Positions 7,704-19,325 of a DNA stretch of 64,000 nucleotides are shown in pieces. Position 1 is the first letter of the stretch. Every line of letters begins with the position of its first letter. The DNA lies in the NCBI GenBank assembly GCA_963699055.1, contig CAVOTA010000001.1, forward strand, positions 794,447 through 858,446, written 5' to 3'. Below the pieces are notes generated by a model. It searched no databases, was not told the origin of the DNA, and worked only from the letters and a program-made list of their open reading frames with translations. Origin of the DNA: Bog-756 sp963699055 (GTDB taxonomy: Bacteria > Actinomycetota > Acidimicrobiia > Acidimicrobiales > RAAP-2). The position numbers were made by a program, and so were the translations under genes.

Positions 7704-9278
7704 GTGACCACATCCGACACGAGCAGTCCGGCCGACGTCCCGCCCGGGACGGCGCCCGGTCCGGCGCCGGAACCGTCGCCACCGGGAGCGACCGGCGGCA
7801 GGGGTGTGTTCGCCGGCCTCGACCCGCAGCTCCGGCGGCTGGCCCTGGTCGTCGTGCTCGGGAGCATCATGTCCATCCTCGACACCACGATCGTGAACGT
7901 GGCCATCCCGACCTTCGCCCGGGACTTCCGTGCCCCGCTGTCGACCGTCCAGTGGGTGTCGACCGGCTACCTGCTCGCACTGGCCATGACCATCCCGCTC
8001 ACGGGCTGGGCGGTCGAGCGGTTCGGCGCCAAGCGCATGTGGATCGGCTCGCTGGCGCTGTTCCTGGTGGGCTCGGCCCTGTCGGGCGCGTCCTGGTCCA
8101 TCCAGAGCCTGATCGTCTTCCGGATCCTGCAGGGCGTCGGGGGCGGCATGATCATGCCGATCGGGCAGTCGATCATGGCCACGGCCGCCGGTCCCCAGCG
8201 GATGGGTCGGGTGATGAGCATCCTCGGCGTGCCGATGCTGCTCGGCCCGGTGCTCGGGCCGGTCATCGGCGGCCTGATCATCGACAGCGTGTCGTGGCGG
8301 TGGATCTTCTACGTGAACATCCCGATCGGGATCGTGGCCATCGCCCTGGCCGTGCGCATCCTCCCGGGTCACGACCGGACCGACCGCCTGTTCAAGCTCG
8401 ACGTCCTCGGGCTGTGCCTGCTCTCGCCCGGTCTCGGGCTCGTCGTCTACGGACTGTCCCAGGCCGGCCAGGGCTCGGCGGCCAGCGTCTTCGTTCCGGC
8501 CGCGCTCGGACTGGCCCTGATCGCCTCCTTCGTCCTCCACGCCCTGCGGACCAAGGTGACCCCCCTGATCGAGGTGGTCCTCTTCAAGAACCGGCAGTTC
8601 TCGGCGGCGGCCGTCACCACCTTCTGCTTCGGCGCCGCCCTGTTCGGGGGCATGTTCCTGCTGCCCATCTACTACCAGGTGGTGCGCGGGCAGTCGGCAC
8701 TGACGGCGGGCCTGCTGATGGCACCCCAAGGCATCGGCGCCGCCCTGGTGATGCCGCTGGCCGGCCGCTACACCGACCGCTACGGCGCCGGCCGGGTGGT
8801 ACCCGCGGGACTGGTGGTGGCGGCGCTCGGGACCGTGGCCTACACCCAGCTCGGCGCGCACACGGGGTTCGGCTTCCTGGCCGTATCGCTCTTCGTGCGG
8901 GGGATCGGCTTCGGCTTCGTCATGATGCCGGCCATCTCCGCCGCCTACCAGACGCTGGCCGCGCCCCAGGTGCCACGTGCCTCGACGGCGATCAACATCG
9001 TCCAGCGGGTCGGTGGTTCCATCGGCACGGCGCTGGTGGCGGTGGTGCTCGAGCACCAGATCTCGGTCCAGGCCCATGGGCTGGCGGGCGGACTGTCGAT
9101 GGCCGACACCGCCCCGGCCGCCGTCGTGGCCAAGGTGGCCCGGCCCCTGGCGACCGCGTTCGGGAACACCTTCTGGTGGGTCCTGGGTCTGACCCTGCTG
9201 GCACTCGTCCCCGCCCTGCTCCTGTCGAGGTTGCCGGTGGGCCGCTCGGCCGCCGGGGCTCCGGTCGCCCTCGACTGA
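7704..9278 (+). CDS. MFS drug:H+ antiporter, DHA2 (14-TM) family
   Basis: A 524-aa transporter with about 14 hydrophobic segments after a 40-residue Pro/Ser-rich cytoplasmic N-terminus. SILDTTIVNVAIPTF in TM1 and the motif-C-like LGPVLGPVIGG in TM5 are hallmarks of DHA2 exporters (EmrB/QacA type). The GTG start at 7704 is preceded by GAGGA at 7694-7698. It is divergent from the alpha/beta hydrolase with 139 bp between them. The exported compound cannot be read from sequence, and no TetR-type regulator is adjacent. Confidence 0.9.
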   Translation: MTTSDTSSPADVPPGTAPGPAPEPSPPGATGGRGVFAGLDPQLRRLALVVVLGSIMSILDTTIVNVAIPTFARDFRAPLSTVQWVSTGYLLALAMTIPLTGWAVERFGAKRMWIGSLALFLVGSALSGASWSIQSLIVFRILQGVGGGMIMPIGQSIMATAAGPQRMGRVMSILGVPMLLGPVLGPVIGGLIIDSVSWRWIFYVNIPIGIVAIALAVRILPGHDRTDRLFKLDVLGLCLLSPGLGLVVYGLSQAGQGSAASVFVPAALGLALIASFVLHALRTKVTPLIEVVLFKNRQFSAAAVTTFCFGAALFGGMFLLPIYYQVVRGQSALTAGLLMAPQGIGAALVMPLAGRYTDRYGAGRVVPAGLVVAALGTVAYTQLGAHTGFGFLAVSLFVRGIGFGFVMMPAISAAYQTLAAPQVPRASTAINIVQRVGGSIGTALVAVVLEHQISVQAHGLAGGLSMADTAPAAVVAKVARPLATAFGNTFWWVLGLTLLALVPALLLSRLPVGRSAAGAPVALD

Positions 9279-9335
9279 CCGACGAACGTGCACGCGAAGT
9301 CGAGCGGCGTCGGGGCGACCCGGGGGCCGGCGCGC

Positions 9336-9341
9336 TAGAGT
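9336..9341 (+). promoter_or_regulatory. -10 element TAGAGT, pyr operon promoter
   Basis: TAGAGT sits 10 nt before the base of the PyrR-binding hairpin, so the transcript would begin at about 9348, just at the 5' side of the hairpin. No good -35 hexamer is visible. Confidence 0.4.
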
Positions 9342-9351
9342 CGGGTTCTGA

Positions 9352-9382
9352 CCGTGAAGCGGGTCCCGTGAGGCCCGTACGG
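9352..9382 (+). promoter_or_regulatory. PyrR-binding RNA hairpin in the pyr leader
   Basis: The leader folds as a lower stem 9352-9355/9379-9382, a purine bulge GAA (9356-9358) on the 5' side, an upper stem 9359-9365/9372-9378 and a hexaloop CCGUGA (9366-9371). This matches the known PyrR target: purine-rich 5' bulge and a CNGNGA terminal loop. The ribosome binding site AGGAGG (9385-9390) starts 3 nt after the hairpin, and no terminator stem with a U-tract is present. That fits translational repression of pyrR by PyrR-UMP, as reported for mycobacteria, better than Bacillus-style attenuation. Confidence 0.8.
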
Positions 9383-9395
9383 ACAGGAGGACGCA

Positions 9396-9965
9396 GTGGC
9401 CGAACGAGAGCGCAGTCATACCCGCCCGCGGGGTGCCGTCTTCGTTCCCCGTGTCCAGGTGATGTCGGCCGACGACGTCCGCCGGGCCGTCACCCGCATG
9501 GCCCACGAGATCGCCGAGCGCAACCGCGGCCTGCACGACGTCGTCCTGATCGGCCTCCAGACCGGGGGGGTCGGCATCGCCCGGCGGCTGGCCGAGACCC
9601 TCGTCGAGGTCGAGGGCGCCGAGGTGCCCGTCGGGACCCTGGACGTCGCCTTCTACCGTGACGACATCGGGCTCCGCCCGGTGCTGCCCGAGGCCGCCAC
9701 CGACATCAGCACCGACCTCACCGGGGCCACCGTCGTCCTCGTCGACGACGTCCTGTTCACCGGCCGGACCATCCGGGCCGCCCTCAACGCCCTGGGCGAG
9801 TACGGCCGTGCCCAGGTGGTGGAGCTGGCCGTCATGGTCGACCGGGGCCACCGGGAGCTCCCGATCCGGCCCGACTACGTGGGCAAGAACCTCCCCACCA
9901 GCCGCGACGAGATGGTCGACGTGTCGGACGAAGGTGTCTCGCTCGGGGAGCTGGTGAACCGGTGA
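9396..9965 (+). CDS. pyrR: Bifunctional pyr operon regulator/uracil phosphoribosyltransferase
   Basis: RNA-binding attenuation or translation regulator of pyrimidine genes with a type I phosphoribosyltransferase fold, 189 aa. The PRPP loop VVLVDDVLFTGRTIRAA and the VVLIGLQTGG strand are present, as are GTLDVAFYRDD and the VMVDRGHRELPIRPDYVGKNLPTS tail typical of PyrR. GTG start with AGGAGG 5 nt upstream. It is the first gene of pyrR-B-C-carA-carB-D-F and its own leader carries the target hairpin, so autoregulation is likely. Its stop overlaps the pyrB GTG. Confidence 0.96.
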   Translation: MAERERSHTRPRGAVFVPRVQVMSADDVRRAVTRMAHEIAERNRGLHDVVLIGLQTGGVGIARRLAETLVEVEGAEVPVGTLDVAFYRDDIGLRPVLPEAATDISTDLTGATVVLVDDVLFTGRTIRAALNALGEYGRAQVVELAVMVDRGHRELPIRPDYVGKNLPTSRDEMVDVSDEGVSLGELVNR

Positions 9966-10930
9966 GCCAGTTCCCGACCCACCTGCTCAGCATGGACGAC
10001 CTCGACGCCGAGTCGATCGGCGAGGTCCTGCGGGTGACCGACTCCTTCGCCGAGGTCGGCCGCCGGGCCAACCCGAAGGTGCCGGCCCTGCGCGGCCGCA
10101 CGGTCGCCACCTTGTTCTTCGAGGACTCGACACGGACCCGCATGTCGTTCGAGACGGCGGCCAAGCGGATGTCGGCCGACGTCCTGTCCTTTTCGGCGGG
10201 ATCCTCGTCGGTCAAGAAGGGCGAGTCGCTGCGCGACACCATCGAGACCATCCAGGCCATCGGCATGGACGCCGTGATCATCCGCCACAGTTCGTCCGGG
10301 GTGCCGGCCCGGGTGGCCGACTGGGTCGACCACTGCGCGGTGGTCAACGCCGGTGACGGGTGGCACCAGCACCCGACCCAGGCGCTGCTCGACCTGTACA
10401 CCGTTCGCCAGTCGCTCGGCGGGGGCCAGGAGGGCACCGAGCGCTTCGGTGGCCTGCGGGTGGCCATCGTGGGCGACATCCGCCACAGCCGGGTCGCCCG
10501 CTCGCAGATCACCGCCTATGCCGCCCTCGGCGCCGAGGTGACCCTGGTGGCCCCGGCCACCCTGTTGCCGCCGTCACTCGAGGGCTGGCCCATCGCCGGG
10601 GTGACCCACGACCTCGACGGGGTGCTCGCCTCCACCGACGTGATCAGCCTGCTCCGGCTCCAGGCGGAGCGGGGGAGCGGCGCCTACGTCCCGACCATGC
10701 GCGAGTACGCCGCGGGCTACTCGCTGACCGCCCGACGGGCCCTGCAACTCCCCGACGAGGCCATCATCCTCCACCCGGGCCCGATGGTGCGCGGCGTGGA
10801 GATCGCCTCCGAAGTGGCCGAGCTCCCGTCGGCGCGCATCACCGACCAGGTCGGCAACGGAGTGGCCGTGCGCATGGCCGTCCTGTTCCTGCTGCTCGGC
10901 CACGGATCCCTGGACGGGGCGGCCGCATGA
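9962..10930 (+). CDS. pyrB: Aspartate carbamoyltransferase catalytic subunit
   Basis: Forms carbamoyl aspartate from carbamoyl phosphate and aspartate. The 322-aa protein contains the carbamoyl phosphate loop FFEDSTRTRMSFE, the HPTQALLD motif, the SSSVKKGESLRDT loop (ATCase-specific SxxKGE), and HPGPMVRGVEI near the C-terminus. It starts at GTG in a GTGA overlap with pyrR. No pyrI regulatory subunit is encoded nearby, as usual in Gram-positive bacteria. Confidence 0.97.
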   Translation: MSQFPTHLLSMDDLDAESIGEVLRVTDSFAEVGRRANPKVPALRGRTVATLFFEDSTRTRMSFETAAKRMSADVLSFSAGSSSVKKGESLRDTIETIQAIGMDAVIIRHSSSGVPARVADWVDHCAVVNAGDGWHQHPTQALLDLYTVRQSLGGGQEGTERFGGLRVAIVGDIRHSRVARSQITAYAALGAEVTLVAPATLLPPSLEGWPIAGVTHDLDGVLASTDVISLLRLQAERGSGAYVPTMREYAAGYSLTARRALQLPDEAIILHPGPMVRGVEIASEVAELPSARITDQVGNGVAVRMAVLFLLLGHGSLDGAAA

Positions 10931-12231
10931 GCGCGCCCGGCGAGCTGGTCATCCGCGGCGGAACCGTGGTGGACGCCACCGGCGAGCGTCGCGCCGACGT
11001 CCGGGTGGTGGACGGCGTGATCGTCGAGGTGGCCGAGGGGCTGGAGACCGCGCCGTCGTCGACCGTGCTCGACGCCGGAGGCTGCGTGGTGGCGCCGGGT
11101 CTCGTCGACCTCCACACCCACCTCCGCGAACCGGGGCGCGAGGAGGCCGAGACGGTGGAGACCGGGACCCGGGCCGCCGCCCTGGGCGGGTTCACCGCCG
11201 TGGTCGCCATGCCCAACACCGAACCTCCGCTCGACTCCGCCGAGTCGGTGCGCAACGTCTATGCGCTGGCCGAGGGCGCCATGGCCCAGGTGGCCGTGGC
11301 CGGGGCCATCACCGTCGGCCGGGCGGGCGAGCGGCTCGCCCCCATGGCCGAGCTCGCCGCGCTCGGGGTGCGCCTGTTCACCGACGACGGGGACGGTGTG
11401 CAGTCGGCCGGGCTCATGCGCCGCGCCCTGCAGTACGCCACCGGACTCGGGGTGACGCTGGCCCAGCACTGCGAGGACCGCAGTCTGGCCGACGGCGGCT
11501 CCATGCACGAGGGCGACTGGTCCAGCCGGCTCGGGCTGCCCGGCATGCCGTCCGAGGCCGAGGAGGTGATGGTCGCACGGGACATCGCCCTGGCCCGCGC
11601 CACCGGTGGCCGCGTCCACTTCCTGCACCTGTCCACCGCCGGGTCGATCGACCTCGTCCGCCGTGCACGCGCCGAAGGCGTCCCGGTGACCGCCGAGGTC
11701 GCCCCCCACCACTTCACGCTGACCGACGGGTGTGCAGCCGGGTACGACCCGGTGTTCAAGGTGAACCCGCCGCTGCGGCCCCAGGAGGACGTGGACGCCG
11801 TCAAGGCGGCCCTGGCCGACGGGACGGCCGACGCCATCGCCACGGACCACGCTCCCCACGCCCCTGAACGCAAGGACCTGCCCTTCGACCAGGCCCCACC
11901 GGGCATGCTCGGCCTCCAGACGGCGTTCGCCCTGGCGGTCACCGAGCTGGACCTCCCGCTGGCGCGCCTGCTGGCCCTGCTCAGCTGGCAGCCGGCGGCC
12001 ATCGCCGGCCTCGACCCGGCCCACGGCGGCACCCAGGGCGGCCCGGTGGCGCCCGGGTCGGTCGCCAACCTGTGCGTGGTCGACCCCACGGCCACCTGGA
12101 CGGTGGACCCCACCGCCCTGGCGTCCCGCAGCCGTAACACGCCCTACGCGGGACGGACCGTCACCGGCCGCGTGCGCCACACCGTCCGGGCCGGGGAGCC
12201 GGTCGTCGTCGACGCCGAGGCCCGGCGTTGA
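10927..12231 (+). CDS. pyrC: Dihydroorotase
   Basis: Type I dihydroorotase, 434 aa, cyclising carbamoyl aspartate. Metal ligands appear in LVDLHTHLREPG (HxH), the later His residues in AQHCED and FLHLST, and Asp in IATDHAPHAPE. The MPNTEPPLD substrate loop is also present. ATG start in an ATGA overlap with pyrB. Full metal-site conservation argues for an active enzyme rather than the inactive PyrC-like partner found in some ATCase complexes. Confidence 0.96.
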   Translation: MSAPGELVIRGGTVVDATGERRADVRVVDGVIVEVAEGLETAPSSTVLDAGGCVVAPGLVDLHTHLREPGREEAETVETGTRAAALGGFTAVVAMPNTEPPLDSAESVRNVYALAEGAMAQVAVAGAITVGRAGERLAPMAELAALGVRLFTDDGDGVQSAGLMRRALQYATGLGVTLAQHCEDRSLADGGSMHEGDWSSRLGLPGMPSEAEEVMVARDIALARATGGRVHFLHLSTAGSIDLVRRARAEGVPVTAEVAPHHFTLTDGCAAGYDPVFKVNPPLRPQEDVDAVKAALADGTADAIATDHAPHAPERKDLPFDQAPPGMLGLQTAFALAVTELDLPLARLLALLSWQPAAIAGLDPAHGGTQGGPVAPGSVANLCVVDPTATWTVDPTALASRSRNTPYAGRTVTGRVRHTVRAGEPVVVDAEARR

Positions 12232-13354
12232 GCCCCCGCACCGGTACCGTGCACCGTGAGCCGGCGCTGCTGGTGCTGGCCGGCGGGCCCGTGTTCGAGG
12301 GGGAGGCGTTCGGCGCCGTGCCCGACGACGGGGTGTCGACGGGCGAGGCGGTGTTCAACACCGTGCTGTCGGGCTACCAGGAGGTCGTCACCGACCCGTC
12401 GTACGCCGGCCAGGTCATCGCCTTCACCTACCCGCACATCGGCAACTACGGGGTCAACCGGGCCGACGACGAGGCGTCCCGGCCCCACTGTCGCGGCGTG
12501 ATCGTGCGCGCCCTGGCCGACGCTCCTTCGAACTACCGCTCCGAGGGGAGCCTGGAGGCCTTCCTGGCCGGCCACGGCGTGTCCGGCATCACCGGTGTGG
12601 ACACCCGGCGGCTGACCCGACACCTGCGCGAGCACGGTGCCGTGCCCTGCGCCTTCGGTACCGCACCCGAGGGCGACCTCCGGGACGCCGCCCGGGCCGC
12701 CGTCCCCACCGACGGCCGCGACCTGGTGTCGACGGTGACCACCCCCACCACCCTGGTGCGGGGGAGCGGGCCCTACCGGGTGGTCGCCTTCGACTTCGGG
12801 ATCAAGGAGGCGATGCTGCGCCAGCTCGGCGACCTGGCCACCGTCACCGTGGTGCCGGCGTCGACCCCGGCCGAGGCCGTACTCGACCTCGCCCCCGACG
12901 GGATCTTCCTGTCGAACGGACCCGGCGATCCGGCCGCCCTGCCCGGGATCATCGGCGAGGTCCGTCGGCTGGTCGACCACGGCCGGATCCCGGTCTTCGG
13001 GATCTGCCTCGGCCACCAGCTGCTGGCCAGCGCGCTGGGGGCCTCGACGTACAAGCTCCCCTTCGGCCACCACGGCGGCAACCACCCGGTCCGACGGAAC
13101 GACACCGGCCGGGTGGAGATCACGTCGCAGAACCACAACTACGCGGTGGCCGCCGACTCGCTCGGCGGCACCGAGGTGACCCACGTCAACCTCAACGACG
13201 GGGTCATCGAGGGCCTGCGCAGCACCGAGGTGCCGGCCTTCAGCGTGCAGTACCACCCCGAGGCCGGTCCCGGCCCCCATGACGCCCGCTACCTGTTCGA
13301 GGAGTTCCGGATGCTGATGGACGCCCACGGCGGCCCGACGGGGGGAGGCGCCTG

Positions 13355-13355
<1 letters not shown>
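12228..13355 (+). CDS. carA: Carbamoyl-phosphate synthase small (glutaminase) subunit
   Basis: Class I glutamine amidotransferase that supplies ammonia to CarB, 375 aa. The N-terminal CarA domain has VFEGEAFG and TGYQEV-type motif (LSGYQEVVTDPSYAGQ); the glutaminase domain has LSNGPGDP, the nucleophile Cys in FGICLGHQ and the His in VQYHPEA. The likely start is TTG 12228, forming a TTGA overlap with pyrC; GTG 12249 is an alternative. Its stop overlaps the carB ATG as TGATG. Confidence 0.96.
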
Positions 13356-16669
<3,314 letters not shown>

Positions 16670-16673
16670 ACCG

Positions 16674-17669
16674 GTGAGCTGGCCGCACGTCGACACCGGG
16701 CACGGCGGCCGGGTGGGCCGGGCATGGCGGGCCGCCACCCGTGACGACGTCGACCTCGGGGTGACCGTCGGATCGCTCCGGTTGGCGAACCCGGTGATGA
16801 CGGCGTCGGGTACGGCCGGCCACGCCGACGAGCTCGAGGCCTACGGACCGCTGGCGGCGCTGGGTGCGGTGGTGGTGAAGTCGCTCGCCGTCACCCCGTG
16901 GCCGGGCAATCCGGCACCCCGGGTGCACCAGGCCGGCGCCGGCATGCTCAACAGCGTGGGACTGCAGGGGCCCGGCATCGAGGCCTGGGTCCGCGACGAC
17001 CTGCCGCGACTGGCCCACGCCGGTGCCCGCACGGTGGTCAGCGTGTGGGGCCAGCGGGTGGCCGACTATGCGGCGGCGGCCGACCTGCTGGCCGGGGTGG
17101 CGGGGCTGACCGCCGTCGAGGTCAACGTCAGCTGCCCGAACGTGGAGGACCGCCGGCACATGTTCGCCCACTCGCCGACGGCGACCGCGGAGGTGGTCGC
17201 CGTCGTGGCCGAACGTCTGCCGGCCATGCCCCTGTGGGCCAAGCTGAGTCCCACCGTGGCCGATCTGGCCGAGGTCGCCGGCGCCGCGCTGTCCCACGGG
17301 GCCGAGGCGGTGACGCTGGTCAACACCGCGTTGGGGATGGCCATCGACCTGGAGCGACGGGCACCGGTACTCGGTTCGGGTCCCGCCGGCGGCGGGCTGT
17401 CGGGCCCGTCGATCCACCCGATCGCCGTGCGCGCCGTCTTCGACGTGCGGGCCGCCCACCCCGACGCCGCCATCATCGGCGTCGGCGGGGTCACGTGCGG
17501 GCGGGACGCGGTGGAGCTCCTCCTGGCCGGCGCCGACGCCGTGCAGGTGGGGACGGCGACCTTCCGGGACCCCCGGGCGCCCTGGCGGGTGCTCGACGAG
17601 GTGGGGGCCTGGTGCTCGTCCCACCGGGTGCGGGCGGTGCGGACCCTGACCGGTCAGGCCCAGCGGTGA
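16674..17669 (+). CDS. pyrD: Dihydroorotate dehydrogenase, class 1B catalytic subunit type
   Basis: FMN enzyme oxidising dihydroorotate to orotate. The 331-aa protein has ANPVMTASGTAG, the FMN-binding Lys69 in VVVKSLA, MLNSVGLQGPG, and the catalytic Cys154 in NVSCPNV; the cysteine and the overall pattern mark class 1 (soluble), closest to class 1B PyrDB. Class 1B enzymes normally pair with PyrK, an FAD/2Fe-2S subunit encoded just upstream, but only 4 bp separate carB from this gene. The first 25 residues precede the conserved region. GTG start with no strong ribosome binding site, probably coupled to carB. Confidence 0.92.
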   Translation: MSWPHVDTGHGGRVGRAWRAATRDDVDLGVTVGSLRLANPVMTASGTAGHADELEAYGPLAALGAVVVKSLAVTPWPGNPAPRVHQAGAGMLNSVGLQGPGIEAWVRDDLPRLAHAGARTVVSVWGQRVADYAAAADLLAGVAGLTAVEVNVSCPNVEDRRHMFAHSPTATAEVVAVVAERLPAMPLWAKLSPTVADLAEVAGAALSHGAEAVTLVNTALGMAIDLERRAPVLGSGPAGGGLSGPSIHPIAVRAVFDVRAAHPDAAIIGVGGVTCGRDAVELLLAGADAVQVGTATFRDPRAPWRVLDEVGAWCSSHRVRAVRTLTGQAQR

Positions 17670-17741
17670 GCGGCGGGAGAAACGGGACGGCACCGGTCCG
17701 GACGTCGGTGGACGTGTGACGGGCACCGGGAGGAGGAGCAC

Positions 17742-18599
17742 ATGACCGAGGGATTCGCCGACCGGGTGGCGCGGGCGGTGGCCGCCACCGGGCCCTTGTG
17801 CGCGGGGATCGACCCGTCGTCCGACCTGCTCGACCACTGGGGCCTCGACGACACGCCGGCCGGGCTGGAGACCTTCGGGATGCGCTGCGTCGAGGCCTTC
17901 GCCGGGGTGGTGCCGGTGGTGAAGCCGCAGGTGGCGTTCTTCGAGCGGATGGGGTCGGCCGGCATCGCCGTGCTGGAGTCGGTGCTGGCCGCCTGCCGTG
18001 AGGCCGGGCTCCTGTCCATCGCCGACGCCAAGCGGGGCGACATCGGCACCACCATGGCGGCCTACGCCGCCGCCTGGCTCGACCCGGCCAGCCCCCTGGT
18101 GGCGGACGCCGTGACGGCCGTCGCCTACCTCGGCACCGGCGCTCTGCGGCCCGCCTTCGACCTGGCGGCGGCCGGTGGCCGGGGCGTGATCGTGGTGGTG
18201 CGCAGCTCCAACCCGGAGGGTCGGGCGCTCCAGGAGGCCCGTACGGCGGGCCCGGGCGGCGGGGCCACCGGCCCGGCGGTCGAGGACCTGCTGCTGGGGG
18301 AGATCGCCACCCTGAACCGCGGCGGGCTGCCCGTCGCCGGCACGGTGGGTGCCGTGATCGGCGCCACCCGTGAGCCGTCCGCCTTCGATGTCGGCGGGCT
18401 GGGCGGCGTGATCCTGGCTCCCGGCCTCGGCGCCCAGGGGGGCACCGCCGAGGGCACGGCGCAGCTGTTCGCCGGGTGTGCCCGGGGCACCGTCCTGCCG
18501 AGCGCGTCGCGCTCGCTGCTGGTTTCCGGGCCCGACGCGACCACGCTGCGGGCGGCGGCGGCGATGGAGTGCGGGGCCATGGCCTCGGCCCTGGGCTGA
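17742..18599 (+). CDS. pyrF: Orotidine 5'-phosphate decarboxylase (type 2)
   Basis: Decarboxylates OMP to UMP. The 285-aa protein is the longer actinobacterial type: it begins LCAGIDPSSDLLDHWGL, has the substrate PQVAFFERMG strand and the catalytic SIADAKRGDIGTT loop, and ends with LLVSGPD. GGAGGAGGA lies just upstream of ATG 17742. It is the last gene of the pyr operon. The 72-bp gap after pyrD holds no gene. Confidence 0.95.
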   Translation: MTEGFADRVARAVAATGPLCAGIDPSSDLLDHWGLDDTPAGLETFGMRCVEAFAGVVPVVKPQVAFFERMGSAGIAVLESVLAACREAGLLSIADAKRGDIGTTMAAYAAAWLDPASPLVADAVTAVAYLGTGALRPAFDLAAAGGRGVIVVVRSSNPEGRALQEARTAGPGGGATGPAVEDLLLGEIATLNRGGLPVAGTVGAVIGATREPSAFDVGGLGGVILAPGLGAQGGTAEGTAQLFAGCARGTVLPSASRSLLVSGPDATTLRAAAAMECGAMASALG

Positions 18600-18619
18600 C
18601 GGGCCCGGGCGGTCCCCGC

Positions 18620-19195
18620 CTACCGGTCGGCGGTGGGCAGGTCCTCGGCGAAGGTGACGAACGGTGCCGGCGGCAGGTACCGCTCGGGGATCTCCTCGGG
18701 CGACTCGTACCAGTCGACGTCGAAGACGTTGGAGACCCCGTCGGTCTCGACGGTGCCGCTCAGTCCGGCGTCGTGGGCGGCCAGGAAGGCGGCCCGGCCC
18801 TCGATGGCGCCGCTCTCGAGCGCCTGCCACGTGGCCAGGTCGACCCGGGCGACGAGGCTGTAGACGCAGCCGTCGGTGGTGGCGCCCACCCGGCGGCCGA
18901 TCATGCAGTGGTGGGGACCGTCGTCGATGGCGTACACCCGGGCGTCGTCGTGACCGACGTGGGCCCGGATGCGGGCCGGGTGTCCGAAGAGGTGGATGCC
19001 GCCGTGGGCCCGCTCCTTCATGGCCCACAGGGGGCTGGCCGGGACCGTGCCCTCGGGTTCGTCCTCGCTCAGGGGGGTGGGGTCCTCGGGTGCGGTGACC
19101 GGGAACGTGTTGGCCGCGGTTCCGGGCTCGAAGTGGAGCTGGCCGTCGTCACGCGACTGGAAGGGGCTGTCCTCGTCCGGTCCGGTCTCGCTCAT
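18620..19195 (-). CDS. Hypothetical protein
   Basis: Unrecognised 191-aa soluble protein. The first 55 residues are acidic and Pro/Ser-rich; a more ordered part follows with GGIHLFGHPARIRAHVGHDDARVYAIDDG and HHCMIGRRVG, and the C-terminus is acidic. No signal peptide, membrane segment or familiar motif is visible. GAGAGGAG upstream of the ATG at 19195 supports the start, and codon use is like its neighbours. It is convergent with pyrF and lies 130 bp downstream of pxpBC on the same strand, so it could be cotranscribed with the oxoprolinase genes. Confidence 0.7.
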   Translation of the reverse strand: MSETGPDEDSPFQSRDDGQLHFEPGTAANTFPVTAPEDPTPLSEDEPEGTVPASPLWAMKERAHGGIHLFGHPARIRAHVGHDDARVYAIDDGPHHCMIGRRVGATTDGCVYSLVARVDLATWQALESGAIEGRAAFLAAHDAGLSGTVETDGVSNVFDVDWYESPEEIPERYLPPAPFVTFAEDLPTADR

Positions 19196-19325
19196 CGGTC
19201 GCTCCTCTCGTGGCGGGCCGGCCCTCCGGTCCCGGGACCGGACGTACCCGGCCCCCCGGTCGCCCGGTCGCCCCCCATCGTGCCACGGACCGCCACCGGT
19301 GCCGGCACGTGGACGCAGGACCGGC

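Noticed and set aside
6762..9851. A 1029-codon open frame antisense to the transporter and pyrR region (minus strand)
   Set aside because: It is the complement of well-supported plus-strand genes, is rich in Gly, Arg, His and Asp with no domain, and merely reflects the lack of stops in very GC-rich DNA. Only its downstream end coincides with the real hydrolase gene, in a different frame.
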